Assembly: GCF_003892345.1 (NCBI RefSeq)
Contig: NZ_RRUE01000002.1
Span: forward strand, 1,001,655-1,065,654
From: Lautropia dentalis
Lineage (GTDB): Bacteria > Pseudomonadota > Gammaproteobacteria > Burkholderiales > Burkholderiaceae_E
Reading direction: 5' to 3'
Length of the DNA stretch: 64,000 nucleotides
In this document: piece after piece, positions 24,675 through 35,523 of the stretch
How positions within the stretch are numbered: position 1 is the first letter of the stretch
Layout of the letters: the number at the start of each line of letters is the position of its first letter
The notes under the pieces: generated by a model
Database searches by the model: none
Told to the model about the DNA's origin: nothing
What the model saw: only the letters and a program-made list of their open reading frames with translations
Position numbers and translations under genes: made by a program

Positions 24675-27521
24675 TCAGAGTGAATCCGGCAGCAGGACAT
24701 ACACACCCATGACATCCACGGGCAGACAGGGAGAAACCTTGTACTGCCCCACATCCCTGGCAGCCTCGCGGACGCGCTGGTGATCGGCCAGCAGGGTGTT
24801 GGCGCGTTCGTGGGCCAGTTTTTCCAGCTGTTCCGGATGGTCTGTCAGGAACTGCAGGGCGGCGTGAATTTCCCGATGAATGGTTTCGACGGGCAGGTTG
24901 CCGCTGGGCTTGCATGCCAGCAGCTGGTTGGTGCTGTCGCTGGATTCCCATGTCGGGTTGACTCGGCCGCGCACTGCCAGGGTGATGGTTTCTTCGGCCA
25001 TCATCTGGAAGGGTTCACGGCGTCGCACATAGCTGAGCTGATGACGCAGGCGCAGCAGGTAGAGGGTGGTCACCACCTCCACATTTTCGGTGAGTGTCAC
25101 GGCACAGCGGGCTGCCACCGGGTTCTCGCTGTCGAGCGCGTTTTCCAGCAGGTACTGCGCCAGCAGCCCTATCAAAGGGTGGCTGCGGTGCAGTTCGTTC
25201 AGGTTGAGGGACAGTGTTTGTGCCTGTTTGCTGTTGTCTTTCAGGATGCTTTCATCCTTCAGACGAAGTGTCAGTGCTTCCGGCAGGTTGCTGGCGATGA
25301 AAACAGCGGATCCACTGTTGCGTCCCTTTTCCAGCGGGGAACCCAATCGCACACAGGCACTTTCCAGAAAGCGCTGCACATCTTGCTGGGTGCCCAATGC
25401 CTGCTGCTGCTTTTGCCATTCGGGTAGCACCTCCTCGGGGCGGATGGTGCGCTGGGCAAAGATGGTACGGTTGGTCCTGGCCCTGTCCAGGGCGTCTTGC
25501 CATTTGACCCGCAGAGGCGCAAGCTCTTCTTCGGCATCGCCAAAGTCCAGGCTGGCCTGGATGGAGTGCATGTGATCCTGCCGCTTCATCAGGGCTGCGC
25601 GGATCATGGCCTGTTTGATGGACGTGTCATCCTCGGGCATGGGAACCAGCACGCCCAGCTCCCTGCGGATGGCCTCGGCCTTTCGCAGAATGACGTTGAG
25701 CACAAAACCGTCCACCGGATTGTCTTCCCCGTACAGCATGGTGCAGCGTACTTCTTCTGCCTGCTGCCCGAAACGGTCAACCCGGCCTTCACGTTGTTCG
25801 TGGCGGGTGGGATTCCAGGTCAGGTCATAGTGCACGACCGCCGTGAACAGATGCTGCAGGTTGATGCCTTCGGACAGGCAGTCGGTGGCAACCAGAATGT
25901 GGGACTCGGCCTCTTCCAGGCTTTCGACGCGCTCGCGGCGTTCTTCGGGTGTGAGCTCACCTGTGACCGCTTCAATGCCTACCTTGGGGAAAGCTTTTTT
26001 CAGGTGCTCGGCCACATAATGGGCTGTGGCTACGTAACGGCAAAATACCACCGGCCGAAAACCGTCCTTCAGCAGCTGCCCGATATGCTGGATGAGCGTG
26101 GCCAGTTTGGGGTCGCCTGCTTTGCCGGACAGGCGCTCGGCGTCACGGATCAGGGCCTGTAGCCGTGGATTGGCCTCCTGCAGCAGGGCAGGTGGCTCCT
26201 GGTCGTCGGCGGACAGGTCATCAGCCTGGCCGTCGTCGAGGCGGGCATCCTGCAGCAGGTCTTCTGGTGACGGTTCTTCTGTCGTCAGATGGCCATCCAG
26301 GCGCCGGCTCAGTGCCCGAATGGCCGCGGCAGGAGATGATGCCACGCAACGCAGCAGTGCCAGGGTCACATACCAGATCAGGCGGGTTCCGCCGGGTTTG
26401 CCGTTCTGGTTTTCCTGCTGTTCCGCGGCCTCGGCCAGGTCGCGGCAATAGTCCTGCACGGCATCGAAAAACGCTCCCCATCCGCCGCTGAGGCGGTAGG
26501 TCAGCTCGGTGGTCATGCGGCGGGGGAGGCCTTTGCCATCGTGGGTTTCGGATTGCCATTCGGCGATGTCCTTGCGGCGACGCTGTACGAAGTGTCGTGC
26601 CAGTTCCTGGCGCAGTGGATCTTCGGCCCGGTTGTGTCCCTGCAGCTCCACAAAACGGGGGTTGAGCAGTGACAGCAGGTTGTAAAAGGCGGATTCGTCG
26701 CCTGAATGTGGGGTGGCGGAGAGCAGGATCAGGTGGCGGTGCTCATCCTTTACCAGTCGTTTGAGCAGCTCGAAACGCAGCTGCTTGCCAGCGCCATTGC
26801 TGGCGCAGGTATGTGCCTCATCGACGATGATGCATTCGGGGGCTGCAGCCAGAAACTGTTCACGGTGCCGCTCGCTCTTGATGTAGTCCAGGCTGACCAC
26901 AACCACTGGGTGATGGTCGAACAGCCGGACACCATGAGGCAGATTGCGTTCGATGCGTGCGGCTGTAGCTGAGGCCAGGGCGATGGCTTGCAGGTTGAAG
27001 CGGGTTTCCAGTTCGGACTGCCACTGTTCGACCAGATGTGGCGGGCAGAGAATGGCCAGCCGGGCAATTTCGCCGCGGTCCAGCAGTTCACGGACGATCA
27101 GGCCGGCCTCGATGGTTTTGCCCACCCCCACGTCATCGGCAATCAGAAGACGTACGGTGGACAGGCGCAGGGCCATCAGCAGCGGGACCAGCTGGTAGCT
27201 GCGAGGTTCCACGGCAATGTTGCCGAATGAACGGAAAGGCCCTGCGCCGGCACGCAGGGTCAGGCGCAGGGCATCACGCAGCAGTAGTGCACCTGCATGG
27301 TTGCCGGCGTGGGTTGGGCTGGGCCAGGCGAAGGTGGCGGGCTTTACGGGCTGCAGCTCCAGTTCCGGAATCAGCGCAATGCTTTCATCATCGGCGCCGC
27401 TGAGTGGACGCAGGCGAAGCCAGTCCGGGCGAGATTCGGATTGCACCACCCATTCGCGACCGCGGGCACGGACGAGGCTGCCGGGCTGAAAACTGTGTTC
27501 GAGCGCGTTCATGGGGCTCAT
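24675..27521 (-). CDS. drmD: SNF2-type helicase, DISARM DrmD-like
   Basis: 948 residues. The N-terminal segment FQPGSLVRARGREWVVQ is typical of DrmD-class proteins. Walker A is ADDVGVGKT (about 128-136), the Walker B box is DEAH (234-237), motif III is LSATPHSG, and motif VI is EGRVDRFGQ. This makes it a RapA/SNF2-like DNA translocase. In DISARM such a protein moves on incoming DNA and blocks its replication or use. The ATG overlaps the stop of the giant helicase upstream (ATGA at 27518-27521), which fixes the start and suggests a fixed ratio of the two proteins. Confidence 0.85.
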   Translation of the reverse strand: MSPMNALEHSFQPGSLVRARGREWVVQSESRPDWLRLRPLSGADDESIALIPELELQPVKPATFAWPSPTHAGNHAGALLLRDALRLTLRAGAGPFRSFGNIAVEPRSYQLVPLLMALRLSTVRLLIADDVGVGKTIEAGLIVRELLDRGEIARLAILCPPHLVEQWQSELETRFNLQAIALASATAARIERNLPHGVRLFDHHPVVVVSLDYIKSERHREQFLAAAPECIIVDEAHTCASNGAGKQLRFELLKRLVKDEHRHLILLSATPHSGDESAFYNLLSLLNPRFVELQGHNRAEDPLRQELARHFVQRRRKDIAEWQSETHDGKGLPRRMTTELTYRLSGGWGAFFDAVQDYCRDLAEAAEQQENQNGKPGGTRLIWYVTLALLRCVASSPAAAIRALSRRLDGHLTTEEPSPEDLLQDARLDDGQADDLSADDQEPPALLQEANPRLQALIRDAERLSGKAGDPKLATLIQHIGQLLKDGFRPVVFCRYVATAHYVAEHLKKAFPKVGIEAVTGELTPEERRERVESLEEAESHILVATDCLSEGINLQHLFTAVVHYDLTWNPTRHEQREGRVDRFGQQAEEVRCTMLYGEDNPVDGFVLNVILRKAEAIRRELGVLVPMPEDDTSIKQAMIRAALMKRQDHMHSIQASLDFGDAEEELAPLRVKWQDALDRARTNRTIFAQRTIRPEEVLPEWQKQQQALGTQQDVQRFLESACVRLGSPLEKGRNSGSAVFIASNLPEALTLRLKDESILKDNSKQAQTLSLNLNELHRSHPLIGLLAQYLLENALDSENPVAARCAVTLTENVEVVTTLYLLRLRHQLSYVRRREPFQMMAEETITLAVRGRVNPTWESSDSTNQLLACKPSGNLPVETIHREIHAALQFLTDHPEQLEKLAHERANTLLADHQRVREAARDVGQYKVSPCLPVDVMGVYVLLPDSL

Positions 27522-30500
27522 TCCTTGATGGGGGTGCCAAACACTTCGGGATGGGTTGCAAACTGCTCATGCCATCGTGCCGGGTCAGTAAACAGCAGTA
27601 TCTGCCAGCCGCGGTCGAGCAGGTCATTCCGTACCTGTTCATTCATGGCTGTCAGGAACACCAGCGCGCGGGCTGCCTTGTACTGGGCTGCTGCCGTGGC
27701 CTTGCCATGGCTGACGGGCACATTGCAGGCATCGGGTTGCCGGTATCCGCCATGCTGGAGTGCCGTCAGCCAGGCTTCCGTCAGGTTATCCGTTGGCGGG
27801 GTACCGTTTGGAGCCGTACCCGTAAGCGTGCTGCTGACTGGTTCGGGTATTGTGGCCGGGGCTGGTGCGACTCGGGCGTTGGCCAGGGCTACGAGCAGGG
27901 CCAGTGCCTGCTGGTTGCGGCGGTTGATATGCTGATGCTCGGGCTGGTTGTAGTACGAGAGCAGGCACTGGTAACAGCCGGCTTCGCAGGGACGCTGGCC
28001 GTCATCTGTGGTTTTTTCCAGTTGGGCCAGTCCTTCCAGCGTCCAGATGCCGCTGGCGGGTTCATGGTAGTGAATGACCTTCAGCGCAGCACGGGCCACG
28101 GTGGCCAGATCTGCCGGATTGCTGGCCAACCGGGTCAGTACGCCGGCGCCCCCTTCGGCTGCCTCGTAGAACAGAATGGCACGACGCGCATCGGCCTTGG
28201 GCAGAGGTTCGGCCACGAGTTCGGATTCTTCAATCTGGAAAATCATCTCGATGCCGCGCTTGAGCGCAGCCTGCACGGTCGCCATGGCCTCCGGGTCCAG
28301 TTCCTGCGCTGGTGTGAAGATCAGCAGGTTGCGGAAGTCCTCGACGTAGGGAACGATGCGCTGGGGAGGGATTTTGTCTTCCTTGCCATCCTTCTCGTCG
28401 TCAGCATTGTCAGTGTCATCACCGTCGGGGGATTCCTCCGGGCTCCATCTGCCTGTGAGGGGGTTGATCAGGAAGCCGAGCTGCTGCTTGAAGCGGCGGC
28501 GACGCCAGCCACGGTTGATCCGCCAGATCTGTGCGGCGGGGGCGTAGGTCAATGTGCCAAGCTCCTCGGTCTGCTCGTCCGGGCTCTCGAGCTGGATGCT
28601 GGCCTCCCTTTTCTGGATACGGCCATCCGGGCCAGGCAGAAAGCGGTAGGTGGTTTGAAGCTCGAATCCCTGATGCTGTCGCTCTTCATCATCGGTGGAA
28701 ATGCGCTGGGTGGCCCTGGTTTCCACTGTTTCGATACGGTAGAGTTCGCGTACCCAGTTGTCTTCGCTCAGTGGTGTGCCACAGTTTTCGCAGATATCGA
28801 CAGGCGCCTGCTGCGAAGCAGGATCGCTGGCATGGCCGTAACCGCAGCGACCGCACACAAGGGAGGCCAGTGTGGTGAGTGTGACGGAGCCGGAAATGTG
28901 GCTGCGGTTGCTTGCGCTGAGCTTGGCACGTACCACGCGGAACATCCTGCCCTGGTGGTAGATGAGGCTGCGTGGTCCGAACTCTGACAGGCCCAGGAAG
29001 CGCGGGCGGCTGACCATGGCACCGTGGTCGTTGGCGCTCGTGGCCGATTTGCGGCCGCCACCGGGAACCCAGGCCATCAGTGGCAGACGTGGAAAATTGT
29101 AGCCGGGAAGAAAGCCCTGGCTGGCCAGATAGCGGTAGGTGTAGAAGTCGCTGTTCTGGCTGTTGCCGGGTTTCAGAAGCAGGTTGAATTGCTGCTGGGC
29201 ATCAGATGCGCGTCGTTCGGCACTCTTGCGTTCCTGTTCGGTGACGGCGTGGCTGCTCGAGATGCTTTGGGCCATCTTGAGCTGCTCCTGTGTTGCCTCG
29301 AACAGGGTGCGCCAGCGCTCGAGTGCCCGGGAAAACGCCTGGGGGGCATCTGCGATGACATTCTGTACGTAGTCAGGTGTGAACCACGTGCTGTCATCCA
29401 GCTCTCCAGCCAGCTGTTCAATGACCCGTGCGGCTCCGAGCTGCGCGCGCGCCTGTGCGTCAGGCGCCCGCAGTGCTGCCATGAGCTCAGGTTTGGGTGG
29501 TTTTCCTGGTGCGTTCATGTCGAGCAGCTCGGCAATGCTGTCGTCCAGTGAGTGTCTTGTACACGCCAGCCAGACTGCCTGCAGGTGGCTCTGTACCAGA
29601 TCGCGGTTGGCCAGATCCAGGGTGGGAGCCCTTACCACGCCATGCACCATGTCCTGTGCCCGGTGGAAGAACCATTGATCGTGTGGGCTCAGGGCCGCGC
29701 AATAGGTGACAACCAGCGCCTGCTGGCCGGAGCGCCCGGCACGGCCACTGCGCTGTGCGTAGTTTGCCGGCGTCGGGGGGACGTTGCGCAGGTATACCGT
29801 GTTGAGCGCAGAAATGTCCACACCCAGCTCCATGGTGGGAGAGCAGAACATCAGGGGCAGCCGTTCAAGTGGCGCCCTGTTGTGGGACTTCCATTCGTCC
29901 TGGTCTTTCTGGCTGTATCGAAAGCGCTGCTCGAGAACCTGTCTGGTCTGAGCGTCGACTTGTGCCGTGTGCTCCTGTGCCTCGAACTCGAACAGCGGGT
30001 GCGAGATGGTTTCCAGCAGTTTGGCCGTGCTCTCGTAGAGTGAACGGAAGTAGGCATTTGGCTGACCTGGCTGCTCTTCGGGCAGGGCAGGTGCCAGGCA
30101 CCAGTCTATGAGCGATGCGTTGAGGCGCCAGCCGAACAGGCTCTTGTCGATGGGCTGCCGTTGTACATACCCGTAGTTCTCGGCAGCACGCAACATGTCT
30201 CGCACCAGCTCAGCCCATTTTTCACCTCGCCATTTGCTGCTCCGGTCTCTGAGGTGGTCAGGGCCGCTCGAGAGCTTTCGCTTGATGGAGCGGACAAGAC
30301 CGGACCGTTCCGATCCGGATATGAGGTCATATCGCCGCTTGCGTTTGCTGGCCAGGTAATTCTCCAGAACCAGATAGCGTCCGGTTTCAAGACGCTCGTC
30401 CTGAGCGATGGCCCAGCGATCATTCAGGCTTGCGTAACTTCTGGTTATGATCTTGTCCTGTTCGATATCGTCCAGGTAGCGGCTTTCGATGCACAGTTCC

Positions 30501-32914
30501 GTACGCATCCGGTTGAACAGTACCTCATACAGCTCGACCCGCTGTGCCGGGGGAAGATCCCGTAGTTCGTTGAAGTCAGCAAAGCAGCTTTCGTCGTCAC
30601 AGAACGCCTGCAGGTCACGGTAACGAATGTCCAGCAGCTTCAGCTGTTCCAGATTCGGGTTGTTGAAGCGCCAGCCACGACGCAAGTCCCGGATCAGGCG
30701 ATAACCGAGTATGAAGCGGAGGTCGGCCTGTGCGGTTCTGAGATTGGGGCCACGAAGTCCGGGGTCGCGCAAATACTCGGCCCGCACCGAGTCTTCCGGA
30801 CGGTCAAAGCCAAGTGCGTTGAAAACCTCGGCCGTCAGGGTGTCTTCAGTGAGTATGCCATTGTTGTGTTTCAGGGCACCGATGAGACCGCCGCGCAGTG
30901 TGAGCAGAAAAATGAAATCGTTGAAATGGCCAGCCTGGAGGGCGGCGTCCTGGCGGTTGTCGGTAAAGGCCAGCAGCTTGCGTGGATCTGGCTGTCCCGG
31001 TTGAGGGTCAGGCAGATTGAACAGGTACTCCAGCGCGGCCAGCGTGATCATGGTCGTGGCGGAGGAGCGGCCTTCGCCAGACAGGCTGGACAGACGGTTG
31101 GCGTCCTTGCCGACCGCAGGGTAGTTTCGTCCGCAGCTCAGGCAGAAGCGCAGCTTTCCGGGAATGAACCAGAATGCCTGGCCTTTTTGTCCCTGGGGCT
31201 CCTCTGGCTCGGGCTGTGCCAGGGAGAACGCCGTCAGTTTCCCCGCGCGCAATGTTCCTTCTCCCTGTGGCGTCACGGCAACAAGATCAGGAACGGCATT
31301 TCTATAGTTTGGGCGGATTTTCGGGGTGTCTCCGCTGACATCGATCCAGTCTTCAGGGAGATCTTCCGGCCTGGTGTAGTTCAGCCCGGGTGTTCGTATG
31401 CACAGGAGACCACGCTGTGCGGTCTCATCGTCGATGGTGGAGCCATCGAGCTCCCGGGGAACAAACCGGCCCTTGTCTGGCAGATGCCAGACCGGCATGT
31501 ATTCATGGCCGCAGTCCCGGCAGAAATGAACAGGGTACAGCTGGATGTTTTCTTCCTGTCTGCCCGGTGCGAAGCGTTGAGCATCCAGGGTGATGTGCCG
31601 TACATCGCGTGGCTCCAGCGTGGCCAGCACCATGCCGGGGCCGCTGATGAACTGGTGAAGCTTGAAGGCAAAGGGTGGGCGCCCCTGTGGGGTGCGGACG
31701 TCGTTGGCGGCCAGCAGAAAGCGCGCCAGGGCGCTCTGGGCCTCGTCAGGGCTGCAGCCGGCATCGCTGGCAAGTCGCTGGCCTGCTTCTTTCAGGGCTA
31801 TGGGGCGGGCGCGGCGAATGGGGCTGGTGTCGTCCGGAATGGTGACGCCCAGCGTCAGTTCCACCCAGATGGCGAGCGGATCGTTCTGAAATGCCTGGTA
31901 ATCGGGCCATGCGTACTGTTCGCATCGGACAGTCGCGAGCAGGTGATGGCGTATGGCGTCGATATCCCGGTTTGCGTCTGTGACCCTTTCCAGCGTTTCT
32001 CCGATGACCTCGTGCTCGGTGATGCGTGTGCCAAACAGCTTGCTGGCGACTTCTGCCACGACCCGGTTGCGCTCCGATTCACTGGCTGCGCTGGACATGG
32101 TGGCCGAAGTACCGATGCACACCAGTCTGTCGGCATTCAGCCGTTCGCGCAGACGGCGCACCAGCAGGGCGACATCGGCGCCCTGACGGCCCCGGTAGGT
32201 ATGCAGTTCATCCAGCACCAGAAACTCCAGCCCAGCGCAATGCTCGATGACCTGCCGGTCAGTCTCCGTATAGCGCGTCAGGATGTACTCCAGCATCATG
32301 AAGTTGGTGAGCAGGATGTCCGGGGCACATTTGGCGATGCGCTCCCGTTCTGCCGTGCTCTCCTGGCCGGTGTAGCGGGCCACGGTGATGGGGCGGTCCA
32401 GATCGTCGTAACCGTGAAGGAACTTGTCCAGCTCTTCGAGCTGGCTGTTGGCCAGGGCATTCATCGGGTAGATGACGATGGCCCGGGTGCGCGCCGTACT
32501 GTCCGATTCCCGCGCCTTGAGGATGTGGTCGATGATGGGAATGAAGAACGAAAGCGACTTGCCCGATCCTGTGCCTGTGGTGACGACGTAGCTTTTGCGT
32601 TGCTGGGCAATGTGTAGGGCGACTTTCTGGTGCGTGTACAGCGAGAGGGGGGTAGGGTTGCCCTCTGTCTTGCCTGTCTGGAAAATGCCCAGACAGCCTG
32701 GATGGAGTGTTCCGGCGTCCACCAGTTCCCGGATCGTGCCGCTGCGCTGGTAGTGTGGGTTGATCTGGACGAGCGGTTCGGGCCAGTAACGGCCGTTGGC
32801 GTACTCTTCCTCTACCTTGTTCCTGATGTCGGGGGCTGCGATCTGGACGAAGCTGCGGGAGAATCGTTCATACTCCTTGATGAGTTTGTCGCGAAACTGG
32901 AAGACGTCGTCCAT
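27518..32914 (-). CDS. Giant DEAD/DEAH helicase with DUF1998 C-terminus, DISARM DrmA/DrmB-like fusion
   Basis: 1798 residues. The N-terminal superfamily 2 helicase has Walker A TTGTGSGKS (112-120), DELH (235-238) and GTSATMSSA. Zinc-binding CxxC pairs follow (FCRDCGHEY, FCLSCGRNY, VCGRCGYGH with CENCGTPL). The helicase C-terminal half shows FCSPTMELGVDI and AQRSGRAGRSGQ. A DUF1998 domain closes it with EGGAGVL and CEAGCYQCLLSYYNQPEH. The final 100 residues (VFLTAMNEQVRNDLLDRGWQ, then TDPARWHEQFATHPEVFG) resemble the PD-(D/E)XK/Vsr-like tail of related helicases but lack its acidic residues. In classical DISARM the helicase (DrmA) and DUF1998 (DrmB) are separate, so this may replace both. First gene of the operon. 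Confidence 0.85.
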   Translation of the reverse strand: MDDVFQFRDKLIKEYERFSRSFVQIAAPDIRNKVEEEYANGRYWPEPLVQINPHYQRSGTIRELVDAGTLHPGCLGIFQTGKTEGNPTPLSLYTHQKVALHIAQQRKSYVVTTGTGSGKSLSFFIPIIDHILKARESDSTARTRAIVIYPMNALANSQLEELDKFLHGYDDLDRPITVARYTGQESTAERERIAKCAPDILLTNFMMLEYILTRYTETDRQVIEHCAGLEFLVLDELHTYRGRQGADVALLVRRLRERLNADRLVCIGTSATMSSAASESERNRVVAEVASKLFGTRITEHEVIGETLERVTDANRDIDAIRHHLLATVRCEQYAWPDYQAFQNDPLAIWVELTLGVTIPDDTSPIRRARPIALKEAGQRLASDAGCSPDEAQSALARFLLAANDVRTPQGRPPFAFKLHQFISGPGMVLATLEPRDVRHITLDAQRFAPGRQEENIQLYPVHFCRDCGHEYMPVWHLPDKGRFVPRELDGSTIDDETAQRGLLCIRTPGLNYTRPEDLPEDWIDVSGDTPKIRPNYRNAVPDLVAVTPQGEGTLRAGKLTAFSLAQPEPEEPQGQKGQAFWFIPGKLRFCLSCGRNYPAVGKDANRLSSLSGEGRSSATTMITLAALEYLFNLPDPQPGQPDPRKLLAFTDNRQDAALQAGHFNDFIFLLTLRGGLIGALKHNNGILTEDTLTAEVFNALGFDRPEDSVRAEYLRDPGLRGPNLRTAQADLRFILGYRLIRDLRRGWRFNNPNLEQLKLLDIRYRDLQAFCDDESCFADFNELRDLPPAQRVELYEVLFNRMRTELCIESRYLDDIEQDKIITRSYASLNDRWAIAQDERLETGRYLVLENYLASKRKRRYDLISGSERSGLVRSIKRKLSSGPDHLRDRSSKWRGEKWAELVRDMLRAAENYGYVQRQPIDKSLFGWRLNASLIDWCLAPALPEEQPGQPNAYFRSLYESTAKLLETISHPLFEFEAQEHTAQVDAQTRQVLEQRFRYSQKDQDEWKSHNRAPLERLPLMFCSPTMELGVDISALNTVYLRNVPPTPANYAQRSGRAGRSGQQALVVTYCAALSPHDQWFFHRAQDMVHGVVRAPTLDLANRDLVQSHLQAVWLACTRHSLDDSIAELLDMNAPGKPPKPELMAALRAPDAQARAQLGAARVIEQLAGELDDSTWFTPDYVQNVIADAPQAFSRALERWRTLFEATQEQLKMAQSISSSHAVTEQERKSAERRASDAQQQFNLLLKPGNSQNSDFYTYRYLASQGFLPGYNFPRLPLMAWVPGGGRKSATSANDHGAMVSRPRFLGLSEFGPRSLIYHQGRMFRVVRAKLSASNRSHISGSVTLTTLASLVCGRCGYGHASDPASQQAPVDICENCGTPLSEDNWVRELYRIETVETRATQRISTDDEERQHQGFELQTTYRFLPGPDGRIQKREASIQLESPDEQTEELGTLTYAPAAQIWRINRGWRRRRFKQQLGFLINPLTGRWSPEESPDGDDTDNADDEKDGKEDKIPPQRIVPYVEDFRNLLIFTPAQELDPEAMATVQAALKRGIEMIFQIEESELVAEPLPKADARRAILFYEAAEGGAGVLTRLASNPADLATVARAALKVIHYHEPASGIWTLEGLAQLEKTTDDGQRPCEAGCYQCLLSYYNQPEHQHINRRNQQALALLVALANARVAPAPATIPEPVSSTLTGTAPNGTPPTDNLTEAWLTALQHGGYRQPDACNVPVSHGKATAAAQYKAARALVFLTAMNEQVRNDLLDRGWQILLFTDPARWHEQFATHPEVFGTPIKE

Positions 32915-33326
32915 GGCCGGTGTGTCTCTGGTGGTTCGATGTCGGGCTTTTGTGCAGGGGACTCGGGCCGACTGATGTCCAGAGGCCTGCCTCCCTGGTG
33001 ATGGTGACAGCCCCTATAATAGGCGGGCTGCCTTGTGTATGCACCTCTTCCGAATGGGGCGCTGATGATGGCGTCAGGTATGAACCACAGACTCTTCCCG
33101 CCATCTGCGCCATTCTCTGAGTGTGGCGGAGAGGCTCTGCTCTGTGGGCGTCGGGGAGGCGATCTTGTGGGCGTCAGCGAGGCGATCGCTTTCTTACCCT
33201 CCTTCCGATATGGGCAGCGCGGTCAGCAGGTGCACAGGGGCGTCCAGCAGCCCAGCCATTGTCTGGCCGGGCTGCGCCGTTGCAGCCCTTCTTCAGTGCA
33301 CTCAGATTCGGCGTTGGCTTGCCTGT
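32915..33326. other. 412-bp gene-free stretch between the island and ychF
   Basis: No gene is supported. It must hold the promoter of the DISARM-like operon (minus) and the end of ychF (minus). Facing the operon, a -10-like TATTAT (33021-33016 on the minus strand, inside the palindromic CCTATAATAGG) lies 102 bases before the helicase ATG, but no good -35 is visible. After ychF, an inverted repeat with one G-U pair (plus strand GCCCAGCCA then TGGCCGGGC, about 33246-33268) could act as a weak terminator. Confidence 0.4.
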
Positions 33327-34418
<1,092 letters not shown>

Positions 34419-34531
34419 GGGGTGTCCTTGTTGCCGTGGGGCTGGGTGATTGCCGTGAGGCGTGGGCCGCTGGGAGGCCAGGTGAAATGGGGGAGGCCGG
34501 GTGATGTGGCCCGACCTGGCGTGAAGTGGAT

Positions 34532-34572
34532 TTTAGAGCGTGTCATGGACTCATTCGTCCCCGCAAAACCCC
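34532..34572 (+). repeat. Dispersed repeat, head copy (plus orientation)
   Basis: TAGAGCGTGTCATGGACTC followed by ATTCGTCCCCGC, between pth and ychF. This is the best match to the family consensus. The sequence after it (GGACGTGCGGGACGAGG) weakly resembles the body seen in the long copies. Confidence 0.75.
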
Positions 34573-34660
34573 CTTTGGACGTGCGGGACGAGGTGGTATG
34601 GCCGCAGAATCCTTCAATGGCAAGGCACGCACCACGGCCAGGCACCTGGGGTCGAGCGCT

Positions 34661-35335
34661 TCAGGCGTCTTCCGGTGCGCGCCTGCGCGCCTTTTCGCCC
34701 GCTTCTTCCTTCGGGTTGCTGCTCTTGGCTTCCTTTTTGGCCTGCATGGCCGGGTCGGCGCTGTGCAGCTGCTGGGTGGCGATTTCCCAGCCGTCACGAA
34801 ACAGCACGGGCAGGTGGTCGACGCTGCGGTCGATGGCCTGTTCGATGAGCTGCTGGTCGGCGGCGCTGGGGCGGCCGAGCACGAAGTTGATGACGGACTG
34901 GCCGGGGTTGAGTGTGCGAGGGTGGCCGATGCCCAGTCTGAGGCGCCAATAGCGCGGGGTGCCGAGGTGGGCGGTGAGGTCACGCAGGCCGTTGTGGGTG
35001 CTGGAGCCGCCGAGCTTGAGGCGGGCGGAGCCGGGCATGAGGTCCAGTTCGTCGTAGGCGACGAGGATGTCCTCGGGGTCGATGCGGTAGAAGCGCGCCA
35101 GGGCACCGACGGCCTGTCCGGAGCGGTTCATGTAAGTCATGGGCTTGATGAGCCGCACGACCTGGGTGCCGATGCGGACTTCGCCGACATCCCCAAAGAA
35201 TTTGGTGTCGGGGCGCATCTGGCCGGGGTAGTGGCGCAGCAGGGCGTCGATGAACCAGAAGCCGGCGTTGTGCCGGTCGCTGGCGTGCTGGTCGGTGGGG
35301 TTGCCCAGGCCGACGATCAGGCGGGGGGCGTTCAT
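34661..35335 (-). CDS. pth: Peptidyl-tRNA hydrolase
   Basis: 224 residues from the ATG at 35335; the longer frame would start inside the rplY terminator. It cleaves peptidyl-tRNA released from stalled ribosomes. The conserved VGLGNPTDQHASDRHNAGFW has the catalytic His in HNAG; KPMTYMNRSGQAV, AYDELDLMPG and the GGSSTHNGLRDL box follow. The last 30 residues (KKEAKSSNPKEEAGEKARRR) are a charged tail that most homologues lack. Neighbours rplY and ychF are classical. Confidence 0.96.
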   Translation of the reverse strand: MNAPRLIVGLGNPTDQHASDRHNAGFWFIDALLRHYPGQMRPDTKFFGDVGEVRIGTQVVRLIKPMTYMNRSGQAVGALARFYRIDPEDILVAYDELDLMPGSARLKLGGSSTHNGLRDLTAHLGTPRYWRLRLGIGHPRTLNPGQSVINFVLGRPSAADQQLIEQAIDRSVDHLPVLFRDGWEIATQQLHSADPAMQAKKEAKSSNPKEEAGEKARRRAPEDA

Positions 35336-35360
35336 GAGAGGAATGTTCCGGGGCAGGCCC

Positions 35361-35390
35361 AAAATCAAACGGGCCGACTGGCGGCCCGTT
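35361..35390 (-). terminator. Intrinsic terminator after rplY
   Basis: On the minus strand AACGGGCC-GCCAGTC-GGCCCGTT forms a perfect 8-bp stem followed by TTTGATTTT. It lies 130 bp after the rplY stop and just before the pth start at 35335, so pth must use its own promoter or readthrough. Confidence 0.85.
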
Positions 35391-35523
35391 GGTGAGGTGC
35401 TGTTTCCGGGCCAGTGCGCTTTTTCGGTGCCCCGGGGCCTTTCGGCCTGACTGCGTCCATCGCCAGGGGCGTGGGGCGCAGAGAGGGGCAGGTCGTGCGG
35501 ACTGTTGCCTGGAAAAGACCGGC

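Noticed and set aside
30866-32617. 583-codon plus-strand frame opposite the giant helicase
   Set aside because: It runs antisense to the Walker A and DELH motifs of the helicase and has no recognisable domain of its own.
6154-32914. Prophage or integrative element
   Set aside because: No integrase, recombinase, tRNA att site or phage structural gene is seen; only composition and gene content suggest transfer.
35335-35368. Longer pth start (MILGLPRNIPL)
   Set aside because: It would begin inside the rplY terminator stem.
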